DNA from: JAHEJE01 sp965216335
GTDB lineage: Bacteria > Pseudomonadota > Alphaproteobacteria > Rhizobiales > Aestuariivirgaceae
NCBI GenBank assembly: GCA_965216335.1
Contig: OZ244154.1
Location: 3,038,001-3,102,000 of the forward strand
Length of the DNA: 64,000 nt
Reading direction: 5' to 3'
Made by a program: the position numbers and the translations under genes. The notes below the pieces were generated by a model. It saw only the letters and a list, made by a program, of their open reading frames with translations. It ran no database searches and was not told where the DNA came from. Below are positions 52,312 to 61,503 of the stretch, one piece after another. Each line of letters begins with the position of its first letter. The first letter of the stretch is position 1.

Positions 52312-53637
52312 TCAATTCGAAATGGCGGTTTCGATGGCTGTGGACAGCTTGTCGGTCAGCTCGCCGATCTGCGCATCGCTAATAATGAACGGCGGGGCGA
52401 GCAGAACATGATCGCCCTGTCTGCCGTCCACGGTGCCGCCCATCGGATAGCAGACCAGGCCGTTGGCAAAGGCTGCCTTCTTGACCTTGGCATGCACCTG
52501 CCGAGATGGATCGAAAGCCGCCTTGGTTTCGCGGTCCTCGACCAGTTCGACGCCACGGAACAACCCGCGCCCGCGAATGTCACCGACATGGGGGTGCTGG
52601 CCAAACCGTTCGTTCAGTGCGTCGTCAAGCAGGGCTCCCATTTCATTGACGCGCCCGACAAGGCCACGGTCCAAGATGGCCGACACGACAGCATGGCCGG
52701 CCGCCGTCGCTGTAGGGTGTCCGACATAGGTGTGTCCATGCTGGAAGAAGCCGGAGCCGCCTTCGATCGCCGCATAGATTTCTGCTGAGCACAACATTGC
52801 TCCAACCGACTGATAGCCGCCGCCCAAGCCCTTGGCGATGGTGATGATGTCAGGCCGCACGCTCTCCTGCTCCGAGGCAAACAGGCTGCCGGTGCGGCCC
52901 ATGCCGCACATGACTTCATCGAGGATCAGCAGGATGCCGTAGTGGTCGCAGATTTCGCGGATGCGTGTGAAGTAACCTTCGCTGGCCGCAACGGCGCCCA
53001 GCGTGGCGCCCACCACGGGTTCGGCCAGGAACGCCATCACGTTCTCCGGTCCGAGCCGTTCGATTTCCGCCCGCAGGGCGTCCGCTGCACGCCGGCCATA
53101 GGCCGCATCGTCTTCACCGTCGCGCTGATGTCGGTAGGCAAAACACGGATCGACATGCGAGATGTCCAGCATCAAGGGTTCATAGGGCGCCCGGCGCCAG
53201 GCATTTCCGCCGGCTGCCAGGGTGGCCAGAGTGCCGCCATGGTAACTCTGCTTGCGCGATATCAGCTTATGGCGCTGGGGTTCGCCCTTTTCGATGAAGT
53301 ACTGCCGAGCCAGCTTGATTGCGGCTTCGTTGGCCTCCGAGCCCCCGGAGACAAAATAGACGCGCTCAATACCCTGCGGCGCATTCTCCACCAGGAGGTC
53401 AGCAAGGCGTTCGGCGGCCGGCGAAGTGAAGAAGCCTGTGTGGGCAAACGCCATCTCGTCGAGCTGGGTTTTGATCGCGGCGATCACCTCCGGGTCGCCA
53501 TGGCCGAGACAGGAGACCGCGGCACCGCCGGATCCGTCAAGGTAACGCTTTCCATCGGCATCGATGATGTAGCATCCCTCACCGCCCACGGCGGCTGGCG
53601 GCAGATTTTTCGTATGGCGCGGAAAGACGTGGTTCAT
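52312..53637 (-). CDS. Class III PLP-dependent aminotransferase
   Basis: A 441-aa class III (omega-type) aminotransferase. The PLP lysine lies in IAKGLGGGYQ near residue 270, with DEVMCGMGRTG just before it and SGGSEANEAAIKLA at the cofactor phosphate site. The C-terminal PMGGTVDGRQGDHVLLAPPF resembles members annotated as aspartate-aminotransferase-family proteins of unknown substrate. First gene of the minus-strand operon with a polar amino-acid importer, and divergent from eutB/eutC-like genes. It probably transaminates the imported compound or its breakdown product; diaminobutyrate from ectoine is one candidate. Confidence 0.88.
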   Translation of the reverse strand: MNHVFPRHTKNLPPAAVGGEGCYIIDADGKRYLDGSGGAAVSCLGHGDPEVIAAIKTQLDEMAFAHTGFFTSPAAERLADLLVENAPQGIERVYFVSGGSEANEAAIKLARQYFIEKGEPQRHKLISRKQSYHGGTLATLAAGGNAWRRAPYEPLMLDISHVDPCFAYRHQRDGEDDAAYGRRAADALRAEIERLGPENVMAFLAEPVVGATLGAVAASEGYFTRIREICDHYGILLILDEVMCGMGRTGSLFASEQESVRPDIITIAKGLGGGYQSVGAMLCSAEIYAAIEGGSGFFQHGHTYVGHPTATAAGHAVVSAILDRGLVGRVNEMGALLDDALNERFGQHPHVGDIRGRGLFRGVELVEDRETKAAFDPSRQVHAKVKKAAFANGLVCYPMGGTVDGRQGDHVLLAPPFIISDAQIGELTDKLSTAIETAISN

Positions 53638-53684
53638 GGCGGTCGTTCCAGGTTGCGGCTATAACTGGCGTTGCCCTTCGTCAT

Positions 53685-53698
53685 GGTCTAAGCAGACC
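53685..53698. promoter_or_regulatory. Inverted repeat between the aminotransferase operon and eutB
   Basis: GGTCT-AAGC-AGACC is a perfect 5-bp inverted repeat in the 91-bp gap between the two divergent transcription units. It is a candidate operator for shared control. No regulator gene is encoded in this cluster, so the binding protein is unknown. Confidence 0.35.
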
Positions 53699-53728
53699 GG
53701 GAATTCAAGCGGGTTGTGAACGGGAGAC

Positions 53729-54721
53729 ATGATAAAGCAAGTTAAATTGGGTGATATCGAAGCGGCCAGACAACGCATTGCTGGCAGCATACGCCCAACC
53801 ACGATGCAATTGTCCGAAGCGTTGAGCGAAGTGGTTGGACAGCCCGTTTGGCTCAAGTTGGAGCATCATCAGATCACCGGCAGTTTTAAGCTGCGGGGCG
53901 CAAGCAATGCCGTCCTGAGCCTTAGCGAAGACGTGCGATGCAAGGGCGTCGTCGGGGTTTCGACCGGCAACCATGGTCGTGGATTGGCCTATGCGGCGCG
54001 CCGGGCCGGGGTCAAATGCATCATCTGCATGTCAAAGCTGGTGCCGCAGAACAAGGTAGACGGCATCAAGGCGCAGGGCGCCGAAGTCCGCATCGTTGGC
54101 GACAGCCAGGACGATGCACAGATCGAGGTTGACCGCCTGGTGGCAGAAGACGGCATGACCATGCTGCCACCCTTCGACCATCCGGACATCATCGCCGGCC
54201 AGGGCACCCTTGGACTGGAGATTTTCGAAGAGGTCGAAGACATCGACACCGTTCTGGTACAGCTGTCCGGTGGCGGTCTGATCAGCGGGGTCGCCCTGGC
54301 TGTCAAGGCTCGAAAGCCGGACATCCGGGTGATCGGTGTCTCCATGGAACGCGGCGCGGCGATGCATGAATGCATCAGGGCCGGCAAGCCGGTGCATGTC
54401 GAAGAGCTCACGACTTTGGCGGACTCTTTGGGCGGCGGGATCGGACTCGACAACCGCTACACGTTCAACATGGTCCGAGACCTTGTCGATGACATCGTCC
54501 TGGTCAGTGAAACGGAGATCGCCCAGGCGATCCGCCATGCCTATTGGCAGGAACGCCAGATCATAGAAGGCTCCGGTGCCGTTGGCATCGCCGCAATTCT
54601 CAATCGCAAGACTGAGTTGCGCGGAACGACCGTTGCTCTCACTTCAGGGTGCAATATTGATATGAGCCTGCATCACCGGATCATTTCCGGTGAAAATGTC
54701 GACGTGACGAAGGAAGCGTGA
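53729..54721 (+). CDS. eutB: Threonine-dehydratase-like PLP enzyme (EutB/BhcB-like)
   Basis: A fold-type II PLP enzyme (330 aa). The PLP lysine is in GSFKLRGASNA, with STGNHGRGLAYAARRAGV as the phosphate-side loop and LSGGGLISGVALA as the glycine loop. GDSQDDAQIEVDRLV and MLPPFDHPDIIAGQGT follow the pattern of hydroxyectoine-utilisation dehydratase EutB and of the close relative BhcB (beta-hydroxyaspartate dehydratase). Both dehydrate a hydroxylated amino acid. The next gene encodes an EutC-like cyclodeaminase family protein, overlapping as TGATG. EutB is preferred because the cluster has an amino-acid importer and class III aminotransferase and no bhcA or bhcC genes. Confidence 0.82.
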   Translation: MIKQVKLGDIEAARQRIAGSIRPTTMQLSEALSEVVGQPVWLKLEHHQITGSFKLRGASNAVLSLSEDVRCKGVVGVSTGNHGRGLAYAARRAGVKCIICMSKLVPQNKVDGIKAQGAEVRIVGDSQDDAQIEVDRLVAEDGMTMLPPFDHPDIIAGQGTLGLEIFEEVEDIDTVLVQLSGGGLISGVALAVKARKPDIRVIGVSMERGAAMHECIRAGKPVHVEELTTLADSLGGGIGLDNRYTFNMVRDLVDDIVLVSETEIAQAIRHAYWQERQIIEGSGAVGIAAILNRKTELRGTTVALTSGCNIDMSLHHRIISGENVDVTKEA

Positions 54722-55713
54722 TGCCGGTTATCAAGATACTCACCGAACGCGAGTTGCGTCAGGCGATCAAGCTCGATCGTGACGCGGTTGATTGTATCGA
54801 ACAGGCCTTCGCCACCCTGGCCGGCGGCCATGTGGTGATGCCGCCGATCCTGTCGATGGCGATACATGAGTACAACGGCGAGGTCGACGTGAAGACCGCC
54901 TATGTACCAGGCGTCGACAGTTTTGCCATCAAGATGTCGCCGGGGTTTTTTGACAATCCGAAGATCGGCCTGCCGAGCACCAGCGGACTGATGATCCTGT
55001 TTTCATCGAAGACCGGTGTTTTGGAAGCCTTGCTGCTGGACAATGGTTACCTTACCGACGTGCGCACGGCCGCAGCCGGCGCCGTCGCCGCCCGGCACCT
55101 GTCGCAGGAGGATAGCTCCACAGCCGCAATTGTTGGCGCAGGGATGCAGGCCCGGCTGCAGCTCGAGGCGCTGACTCTGGTGCGGCCGATTTCTTCGGCA
55201 CGGGTCTGGGCGCGCGACAGCGCAAAGGCCACCGAGGCGGCTGCCGTCTTGACGGGTCACCTTGGAATCGCGGTCACGGTCGCCGAAACCGTGCAGGAGG
55301 CCATGTCCGGCACCGATATCGTCGTCACATCCACACCGGCCACCGATCCGCTGATCCAAGCAGAGTGGTTGGAGCCAGGCCAGCACGTGACCGCCATGGG
55401 GTCGGATCAGGATACCAAGAACGAGATCGACCCCCAGTGCCTGGCGCGTGCCGATCTCTACGTGGCCGACCGGCGCAACCAGACCGAGAAGCTGGGCGAG
55501 TTGCGTTCAGCGATCGCTGCGGGGGTGGTGTCAGCCAATGCCGACATTGCGGAACTGGGCGATATCATCACCGGCAAGCGACCCGGGCGGGCAACCGCGA
55601 GCGATATCACAATCGCCGATCTGACCGGCACCGGTCTGCAGGACACTGCCATCGCCACGTTTGCCTTTCAACGTTGCTCAGCGGCTGGCGCCGGGACGGA
55701 CTTCCAGAACTAG
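54721..55713 (+). CDS. eutC: Ornithine-cyclodeaminase-family protein (EutC/BhcD-like)
   Basis: A 330-aa NAD(P)-binding protein of the ornithine cyclodeaminase/mu-crystallin family. The lysine and substrate segment is FAIKMSPGFFDN, the Rossmann motif is IVGAGMQARLQLEAL near residues 134-148, and TAMGSDQDTKNEID is the family signature. The pattern matches EutC of hydroxyectoine breakdown and the related iminosuccinate reductase BhcD rather than true OCD at 14.4 kb. The ATG at 54721 overlaps the eutB stop and is spaced six bases from AAGGAA. It likely reduces the imine made by the EutB-like enzyme. Confidence 0.82.
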   Translation: MPVIKILTERELRQAIKLDRDAVDCIEQAFATLAGGHVVMPPILSMAIHEYNGEVDVKTAYVPGVDSFAIKMSPGFFDNPKIGLPSTSGLMILFSSKTGVLEALLLDNGYLTDVRTAAAGAVAARHLSQEDSSTAAIVGAGMQARLQLEALTLVRPISSARVWARDSAKATEAAAVLTGHLGIAVTVAETVQEAMSGTDIVVTSTPATDPLIQAEWLEPGQHVTAMGSDQDTKNEIDPQCLARADLYVADRRNQTEKLGELRSAIAAGVVSANADIAELGDIITGKRPGRATASDITIADLTGTGLQDTAIATFAFQRCSAAGAGTDFQN

Positions 55714-55758
55714 TACCCGTGCTCTTTGAGGCACTCGCGATACCTGGGGCGTCAGTGT

Positions 55759-56235
55759 TCAGTTGTTGTGGAGTTTGCCGTCGCACAAGGCCGTCAACGC
55801 CGCCCGAACGACAGCCGCCCAGGTATTCTCTGCGCCATCAAGCCTGATCGCCGGCAGCGCGACGTCGTGGATCTTTGTTGTGAGGGTCTCAGGGGCCGGC
55901 AAACGGTCAAGCGGACCGGCATGCCCCAACCGAACCACCAGCTTCAACGGTACGCGGTCAATGTAGGCCAGGCGGACAATGCCCAGGCCGCGTATCTCCA
56001 GAAGTCCTTCGAGGCCGGGCGCGGCAGCCGCAAACAGTTCGTCATTCGACGGTATCAGCGCGATCTGGTCATCGCCGACGAATTGTGCCGGCATGAGGTC
56101 GCGGGAGATCCCGTATCCCGGCTGATCGATCAGCTGCAGGGCGAGGCATGACTTGCCCGCGCCGCTCGGCCCGGTGATCAGGATACCCTGTCCGTTGATC
56201 GCGACACAGCTTGCATGAACCGTCGACTCAGCCAT
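55759..56235 (-). CDS. hprK: HPr kinase/phosphorylase (short alphaproteobacterial form)
   Basis: HprK (158 aa) of the short alphaproteobacterial type, which lacks the N-terminal domain of the Gram-positive enzyme. Walker A GPSGAGKS is at residues 22-29, and the catalytic/capping region and LEIRGLGIVRL signature are clear. It phosphorylates Ser of the HPr protein of the nitrogen-type PTS. The start at 56235 lies inside the last codons of chvG (8-bp overlap), so the two are translated together. In related genomes a PTS EIIA gene and ptsH follow; here the neighbour is a convergent eutC-like gene instead. Confidence 0.92.
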   Translation of the reverse strand: MAESTVHASCVAINGQGILITGPSGAGKSCLALQLIDQPGYGISRDLMPAQFVGDDQIALIPSNDELFAAAAPGLEGLLEIRGLGIVRLAYIDRVPLKLVVRLGHAGPLDRLPAPETLTTKIHDVALPAIRLDGAENTWAAVVRAALTALCDGKLHNN

Positions 56236-58054
56236 TCTTCGGCGGTCGCCAGCCGGCTGGCAGAGCGGGCAGGCGTACCGTGAAGCGGGCCCCCAGGACC
56301 GGCTGCTCACCATTCTCGCCGGGGTCTTCCAGGCGGCTGGTGGCGTAGATCCTGCCGCCATAGGCCTCGACGATCTGTTTGGTGATGCTCAGTCCCAGAC
56401 CGGAATTCTTCCCGAACGATCCTTCTGGCCGGTCTGTGTAGAAGCGCTCAAAGATCTTGGCGGCATTTTCCGGATCGATGCCTGGTCCCTCGTCTTCCAC
56501 CCGGAACTCGATCGTCCGCTGGCCGCGGCGCAGATTGACGACCACCGTGCTGTCGCCTGGGCTGAAGGAAACGGCGTTGTCAATCAGATTGCGGGCCACC
56601 TGGCCCAGCCGTGTGTCATGGCCCAGCACCATGAACGGCTTGCCTTTCACCGCTTCAAGCGCACCTGGCGGCGGCGGCTCGACGTTCAGCACGCAGGCGG
56701 CGACGCCGGGTTTGCGGACTTCATTCTGAATGCCGATCACCGCATCGAGCAGCTCTTCCAGGTTGACAGGCTCAGCCTGAGCCCGGGCCAACTCGGCATC
56801 GAGGCGCGAGGCATCGGAGATGTCGCTGATCAGCCGGTCCAGCCGCTTGACATCGGCGGTGACGATCTCGACCAGCCGCTGGCGCTGTTCGTCGGTCTTG
56901 GCGTAGTCGAAGGTCTCAACGGCACTCCGCAAGGAGGTAAGCGGGTTCTTAAGTTCGTGAGCCACGTCGGCCGCAAAAGCCTCGATCGCATCTATCCGGT
57001 TGTAGAGCGCGGTCGTCATATCCCGCAAGGCGCCTGAGAGATGGCCAACCTCGTCGCGGCGAGAGGAAAAATCAGGAATCTCGACCCGGTTGTTGACGCC
57101 GCGCCGAACCCGTTCGGCAGAGGCGGCAAGGCGCCGTATCGGTTCAGCGATGTGCCCGGCCAAAGATACCGACAGCAGTATTGCGACCAGGCCGGCAACC
57201 AGGAAGGTGAAGAACACGATCCGCCGTTCCTTGCGCAGAACCTTGTCGATTTCACCGCCCTTGGTGGACAGGACCAGTGCGCCCAGCACGGCGCGAAAAC
57301 GCTGCACCGGGATGGCCACCGAGACGATGATCTCGTTGGCCTTGTTGACCCGCACGATACTCACCGAAGCGCCGTTCAATGATGCGGTGACCTCCGGGAA
57401 CTCCTTGCCGTTCTCGAGGCCATACTCCTTTTGCAGCGGATAGTTGTTGGCAAAGAACCACTCGTTCAGTTCGCGCCACCAGCGCTGGAAAACGTTCTCG
57501 CCAGGCTCATCCAGCGGCGGCAGGTTGGTGCGCAGGATTTCGCCGCGACCGTAGAAGTATCTGCTGTCGACGACAAGCAGGCCTTCGCGGTCGTAGATGC
57601 GGGCGCGCGTGTCGGTGGACTGCACAAGTTGCCGCAACACCGGGCCGGCCTGCTCGGGACGGATCAGGAACTCGAGATTGCGCAGTTCATCAAGATCGAC
57701 GGCGGCATCTTCGCCGAGTTGCTGCTCGATCAGCTTGTCGGGGTCGAGAACAATTCGCCCGGTGTCGATGGTTGCAGAAGACGCAACAGCGGCGGCCATG
57801 ATGCGGCCCTGGGTCATCAGGCTTTCAACTCGGGCGTCAATCAAGCTTTCGCGCGACTGGTTGAAGTAAAGGATGCCGCCGACCAGAATCACCAGGCCGA
57901 TAAAGTTGATCAGGATAATTCGGCTGGTCAGCCGCGCCGGCGCGAGCCGGTGCAGCCAGGAGAGCGGGCCCTTGGAGACGACCTGATCGAGTTCACTCGA
58001 ATCAGCGCTGTCCTCGTAGTCGGCCCGGCGTCGGGTTTCAACGTTAACGGCCAT
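56228..58054 (-). CDS. chvG: Sensor histidine kinase ChvG (ExoS)
   Basis: Membrane sensor kinase (608 aa) of the ChvG-ChvI acid and envelope-stress system. A cytoplasmic N-terminal tail is followed by a membrane segment (about 45-64), a periplasmic domain (about 65-278), a second membrane segment (about 279-300) and a HAMP domain. The H-box is AADVAHELKNPLTSLRSA with His366, and the ATPase domain has N-box NLIDNAVSFSPG and DEGPGIDPENAAKIFERFY. It is 47 bp after chvI. In rhizobia this pair controls exopolysaccharide, motility and adaptation to low pH under periplasmic repression by ExoR. Confidence 0.95.
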   Translation of the reverse strand: MAVNVETRRRADYEDSADSSELDQVVSKGPLSWLHRLAPARLTSRIILINFIGLVILVGGILYFNQSRESLIDARVESLMTQGRIMAAAVASSATIDTGRIVLDPDKLIEQQLGEDAAVDLDELRNLEFLIRPEQAGPVLRQLVQSTDTRARIYDREGLLVVDSRYFYGRGEILRTNLPPLDEPGENVFQRWWRELNEWFFANNYPLQKEYGLENGKEFPEVTASLNGASVSIVRVNKANEIIVSVAIPVQRFRAVLGALVLSTKGGEIDKVLRKERRIVFFTFLVAGLVAILLSVSLAGHIAEPIRRLAASAERVRRGVNNRVEIPDFSSRRDEVGHLSGALRDMTTALYNRIDAIEAFAADVAHELKNPLTSLRSAVETFDYAKTDEQRQRLVEIVTADVKRLDRLISDISDASRLDAELARAQAEPVNLEELLDAVIGIQNEVRKPGVAACVLNVEPPPPGALEAVKGKPFMVLGHDTRLGQVARNLIDNAVSFSPGDSTVVVNLRRGQRTIEFRVEDEGPGIDPENAAKIFERFYTDRPEGSFGKNSGLGLSITKQIVEAYGGRIYATSRLEDPGENGEQPVLGARFTVRLPALPAGWRPPKNG

Positions 58055-58101
58055 TACCCGGGCTTATAGCATCAAACTGCAGCAGGTGCAGCGGCCTGGC
58101 A

Positions 58102-58812
58102 TCAGGATTCCTTGAAGCGGTAACCTACGCCGTACAATGTCTCAATGGCGTCGAAGTCGTCGTTGACCACCTTGAACTTCTTGCGGAGCCGCTTGATGTG
58201 ACTGTCGATGGTTCGATCATCGACGTAGACCTGATCATCATAAGCGGCATCCATGAGAGAATCCCTGCTCTTTACGATACCCGGGCGCTGTGCCAGCGAT
58301 TGCAGGATCAGGAACTCGGTCACCGTCAGCGTCACCGGCTGGCCTTCCCAGGTGCAGGAGTGCCGGTCCGGATCCATGACGAGTTTGCCGCGTTCGATAG
58401 CCCGGGAGGTCTCGACAACGCTGGCGGTACTGTCCTTGGGTTGCGCCCGGCGCAGCACGGCCTTGACCCGCTCGACCAGCAGGCGCTGGGAGAACGGCTT
58501 GCGGATGAAATCGTCGGCGCCCATCTTGAGGCCGAACAACTCGTCGATCTCGTCGTCCTTGGAGGTCAGGAAGACCACTGGCAGGTCGCTGCGCTGGCGC
58601 AGCCGACGCAGCAGTTCCATACCGTCCATGCGCGGCATCTTGATGTCAAAAATGGCCATGTCGGGCGGATTGTCTTCAAGTCCCTGCAAGGCCGCCACAC
58701 CATCGGTGTAGGTCTGTGTTAGATAACCTTCAGCCTCCAGGGCCATGCTCACGGACGTCAGGATGTGCCGGTCATCATCGACCAGCGCGATCATCGGCAT
58801 TCTCTTACCCAT
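58102..58812 (-). CDS. chvI: Response regulator ChvI
   Basis: OmpR-family response regulator (236 aa) partnering ChvG. The receiver domain has Asp56 in FDIKMPRMDGMELLRRLRQ (split by reading), TSKDDEIDELFGLKMGADDF and KPFSQRLLVERVKAVLRR, diagnostic for ChvI. The C-terminal winged helix ends in VDDRTIDSHIKRLRKKF. The ATG at 58812 gives the longest product; an ATG at 58800 (MPMIALVDDD) aligns better with ChvI N termini and is equally likely. The gene heads the chvI-chvG-hprK operon. Confidence 0.95.
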   Translation of the reverse strand: MGKRMPMIALVDDDRHILTSVSMALEAEGYLTQTYTDGVAALQGLEDNPPDMAIFDIKMPRMDGMELLRRLRQRSDLPVVFLTSKDDEIDELFGLKMGADDFIRKPFSQRLLVERVKAVLRRAQPKDSTASVVETSRAIERGKLVMDPDRHSCTWEGQPVTLTVTEFLILQSLAQRPGIVKSRDSLMDAAYDDQVYVDDRTIDSHIKRLRKKFKVVNDDFDAIETLYGVGYRFKES

Positions 58813-58981
58813 CGCTTGTTTGAACCCCTTAAGCGGTCTACGCGTTGAACTAGGGTAAATTGTGGCGTGGCAAAACAGCCGAACGCGCCGGATTCACTTG
58901 TGGAATCCGGCTGCCGCCGTCAATTATGGCACAAACATGGTACCGAAACCTGACGAGTGCAAGGGCAAACTGGAAAACAGC

Positions 58982-59641
58982 ATGACAGATGCAAAGGATC
59001 CTCACCGCGCGGCACGGCTGATAGTTCGCAACGCTGCGACCGCTACATTGTCGACCCTGCAACACGACGACGGCACGCCCTATGGATCGCTGGTCAATGT
59101 GGCGAGCGATGCGGCCGGCCGGCCAATCATCCTGATCTCGTCACTGGCCTGGCACACGCAGAACCTGCTGGCCGACGGGCGGGCGTCGTTGCTGTTTGCG
59201 GTCGGCGGTGAGTACGGGGATGCCCTTGAGAGCACAAGGGTGACGGTGTTGGGCCGCTTCGAGGCGAGCGAGGATGCCGGGTTGCGCGCCAGGTACCTTG
59301 CCTGGCACGTGCCGGCGCGCGACTATGCCGGCTTCGGCGACTTCTCGATCTGGCGGATGGTCCCCGAACGGGTTCACACGGTGGCCGGTTTTGGCCGTAT
59401 TGAAAGCATGGCGGCAGACGCAATGCTGCTCGGCTCCGAGCTGGAAGGGGTGTTCGCTGATCTGACACCGGAGCAGATGCCTTGCTGGCGCAACGAGGAA
59501 GAGTTGGTCACCGGCATTGATGCGGATGGCGTGCTGCTCGAAGCGGACCGGACTGTACGCAGGGTGAACTTTGCCCGGCCGGCCGGTTCGCTGACAGAGG
59601 CAGGCAACATGATTTCGGCGGCAGACTTCTCAGACTCGTGA
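58982..59641 (+). CDS. HugZ/PPOX-family FMN- or heme-binding split-barrel protein
   Basis: A 219-aa protein of the pyridoxamine-phosphate-oxidase-like split-barrel group. The N-terminal half (ATLSTLQHDDGTPYGSLVNVA, ISSLAWHTQNLLAD) is the flavin/heme barrel. The C-terminal part resembles the DUF2470 domain of HugZ-type heme oxygenases, though the heme-ligand histidine cannot be confirmed by reading. I chose the ATG at 58982; an ATG at 58937 in the same frame is possible. It sits between chvI and pckA, which are usually adjacent and divergent in rhizobia. Confidence 0.8.
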   Translation: MTDAKDPHRAARLIVRNAATATLSTLQHDDGTPYGSLVNVASDAAGRPIILISSLAWHTQNLLADGRASLLFAVGGEYGDALESTRVTVLGRFEASEDAGLRARYLAWHVPARDYAGFGDFSIWRMVPERVHTVAGFGRIESMAADAMLLGSELEGVFADLTPEQMPCWRNEEELVTGIDADGVLLEADRTVRRVNFARPAGSLTEAGNMISAADFSDS

Positions 59642-59904
59642 AGCCGTGCCTTTCAGCCGTGGATTTGGACGTTTGTATGCTTGCGTTGGCGCTGATCATT
59701 TCATAGGGTCCGCGCGAAAAGGGAACGAGCTGAACCTCACGATGCTCGACAGCGGCGACAGGCCGATACGCTGCGGGTATCTCTATAACCAATGAACGGA
59801 ACAACAGGTGCAAAGAAACCTACGGTGGGCGATGTCCGTGGCCGCAGTTATTCTTTGCCAGGCCGCTTGCCGAGGCATGCGGCCAATCTGAAGGGATCGA
59901 CAAG

Positions 59905-61503
59905 GTGACCAACACCGGACGGGTCAACCCCGACTGCGGCATCGAGACAGCCGGAATCCATCAGCCGGGCACAATCCACTACAATCTCAACGAAGCACAG
60001 CTGTACGAACACGCGATCAGACGCGCGGAGGGCCTGATTGCTGAGGGTGGGCCGCTGGCCGTGACCACGGGACAACACACCGGCCGCTCCGCACAGGACA
60101 AGTTCATCGTACGCGAAGCACTCACCGAAAACACCGTGTGGTGGGACAACAACAAGCCCATGACGCCGGAACATTTCTCCCGGCTCAAGGTTGACATGCT
60201 TGCGCACGGCAGTGGCATGGAACTGTTTGTCCAGGACCTTTATGGCGGAGCCGATCCGCAGTACCGGATCAAGGTGCGTGTCATCACCGAGTTCGCCTGG
60301 CATGCCCTGTTCATCCGAAACATGCTGCGCCGGCCGTTCGCCGCAGACCTCGACGGTTTTGTGCCCGAGATGACGATTGTCAATCTGCCGAGCTTCAAGG
60401 CGGATCCCATCCTGCACGGTTCGCGCACCGAAACTGTTATCGCCGGGAGCTTCTCCGAAAAGCTGGTTCTGATCGCCAACACGGAATATGCGGGCGAAAC
60501 CAAGAAGTCGGTGTTCGGCTTCCTCAACTATTTGCTGCCGGGCTCGGGTGTCATGCCGATGCACTGCTCAGCCAATGCCGGTCCGGACGGAACTTCGGCC
60601 CTGTTCTTCGGCTTGTCGGGCACTGGAAAAACCACCCTGTCATCGGACGCATCGCGCGAGTTGATCGGCGACGACGAACATGGCTGGTCCCCGAACGGCG
60701 TGTTCAACTTCGAGGGCGGCTGTTACGCCAAGACGTTCAAGCTGTCGGCTGAAGCCGAGCCTGAGATATATGAAACAACGCATAGATGGGGTTCGGTTCT
60801 GGAGAACGTCGCCATCGACCCCGACACCCGCCGGCCGGATTTCGACGACGGCACGCTGACGGAGAACGGCCGTGTTGCCTATCCGGTGCATTTTGTCCCC
60901 AATGCCTCGGTAACCGGTCAGGCGGCGCACCCCGACACCATCATCATGCTGACGGCGGATGCTTTCGGCGTTCTGCCGCCGATCGCCCGGCTGACACCGT
61001 CGCAGGCGATGTATCACTTCCTGTCCGGCTACACCGCCAAGGTTGCGGGAACCGAAAAGGGGGTGGCAGGAACCCAGGCAACCTTCTCCACCTGCTTCGG
61101 TGCACCGTTCATGCCGCGCCATCCGAGTGTGTACGGCAATCTGCTCAAAGAGTTGATCGGCAAACACAATGCCACGTGCTGGCTGGTCAATACCGGTTGG
61201 ACGGGAGGGCCCTATGGAACCGGACACCGCATGCCGATCAAGGTGACGCGCGCGCTGCTGGCCGCCGCGCTCGATGGGTCGCTCAACGATGCCCCGATGC
61301 GGGCCGACAAGAATTTCGGATTCGAAGTGCCGAGCGAAGTGCCGGGCGTCAGCAGCGCAATCCTCGACCCGCGGTCGACGTGGGGCGACGCAGCCGAGTA
61401 CGACGTTCAGGCCGCAAAGCTGGTCGACATGTTTATCGACAACTTCGCCAAATTCGAACCGCATGTTGACGATGCCGTCAAAGCCGCCGCACCGGCGGCC
61501 TGA
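59905..61503 (+). CDS. pckA: Phosphoenolpyruvate carboxykinase (ATP)
   Basis: ATP-dependent PEP carboxykinase (532 aa), converting oxaloacetate and ATP to PEP, CO2 and ADP, the first step of gluconeogenesis. TGQHTGRSAQDKF, the kinase-1a P-loop GLSGTGKTTLS near residue 238, GDDEHGWSPNGVFNFEGGCYAK (read in parts) and NTGWTGGPYGTGHR are all present. Start is a GTG at 59905 after GAAGGGA. The gene is normally induced on succinate or other gluconeogenic substrates. A 38-codon frame ends with a TGA overlapping this GTG (see findings). Confidence 0.96.
   Translation: MTNTGRVNPDCGIETAGIHQPGTIHYNLNEAQLYEHAIRRAEGLIAEGGPLAVTTGQHTGRSAQDKFIVREALTENTVWWDNNKPMTPEHFSRLKVDMLAHGSGMELFVQDLYGGADPQYRIKVRVITEFAWHALFIRNMLRRPFAADLDGFVPEMTIVNLPSFKADPILHGSRTETVIAGSFSEKLVLIANTEYAGETKKSVFGFLNYLLPGSGVMPMHCSANAGPDGTSALFFGLSGTGKTTLSSDASRELIGDDEHGWSPNGVFNFEGGCYAKTFKLSAEAEPEIYETTHRWGSVLENVAIDPDTRRPDFDDGTLTENGRVAYPVHFVPNASVTGQAAHPDTIIMLTADAFGVLPPIARLTPSQAMYHFLSGYTAKVAGTEKGVAGTQATFSTCFGAPFMPRHPSVYGNLLKELIGKHNATCWLVNTGWTGGPYGTGHRMPIKVTRALLAAALDGSLNDAPMRADKNFGFEVPSEVPGVSSAILDPRSTWGDAAEYDVQAAKLVDMFIDNFAKFEPHVDDAVKAAAPAA

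Noticed and set aside
53729..55713. Beta-hydroxyaspartate cycle (bhcB-bhcD)
   Set aside because: The two enzymes resemble BhcB and BhcD, but the aminotransferase here is class III and no aldolase gene is present, so the complete cycle is not supported. Kept as an alternative in the entries.
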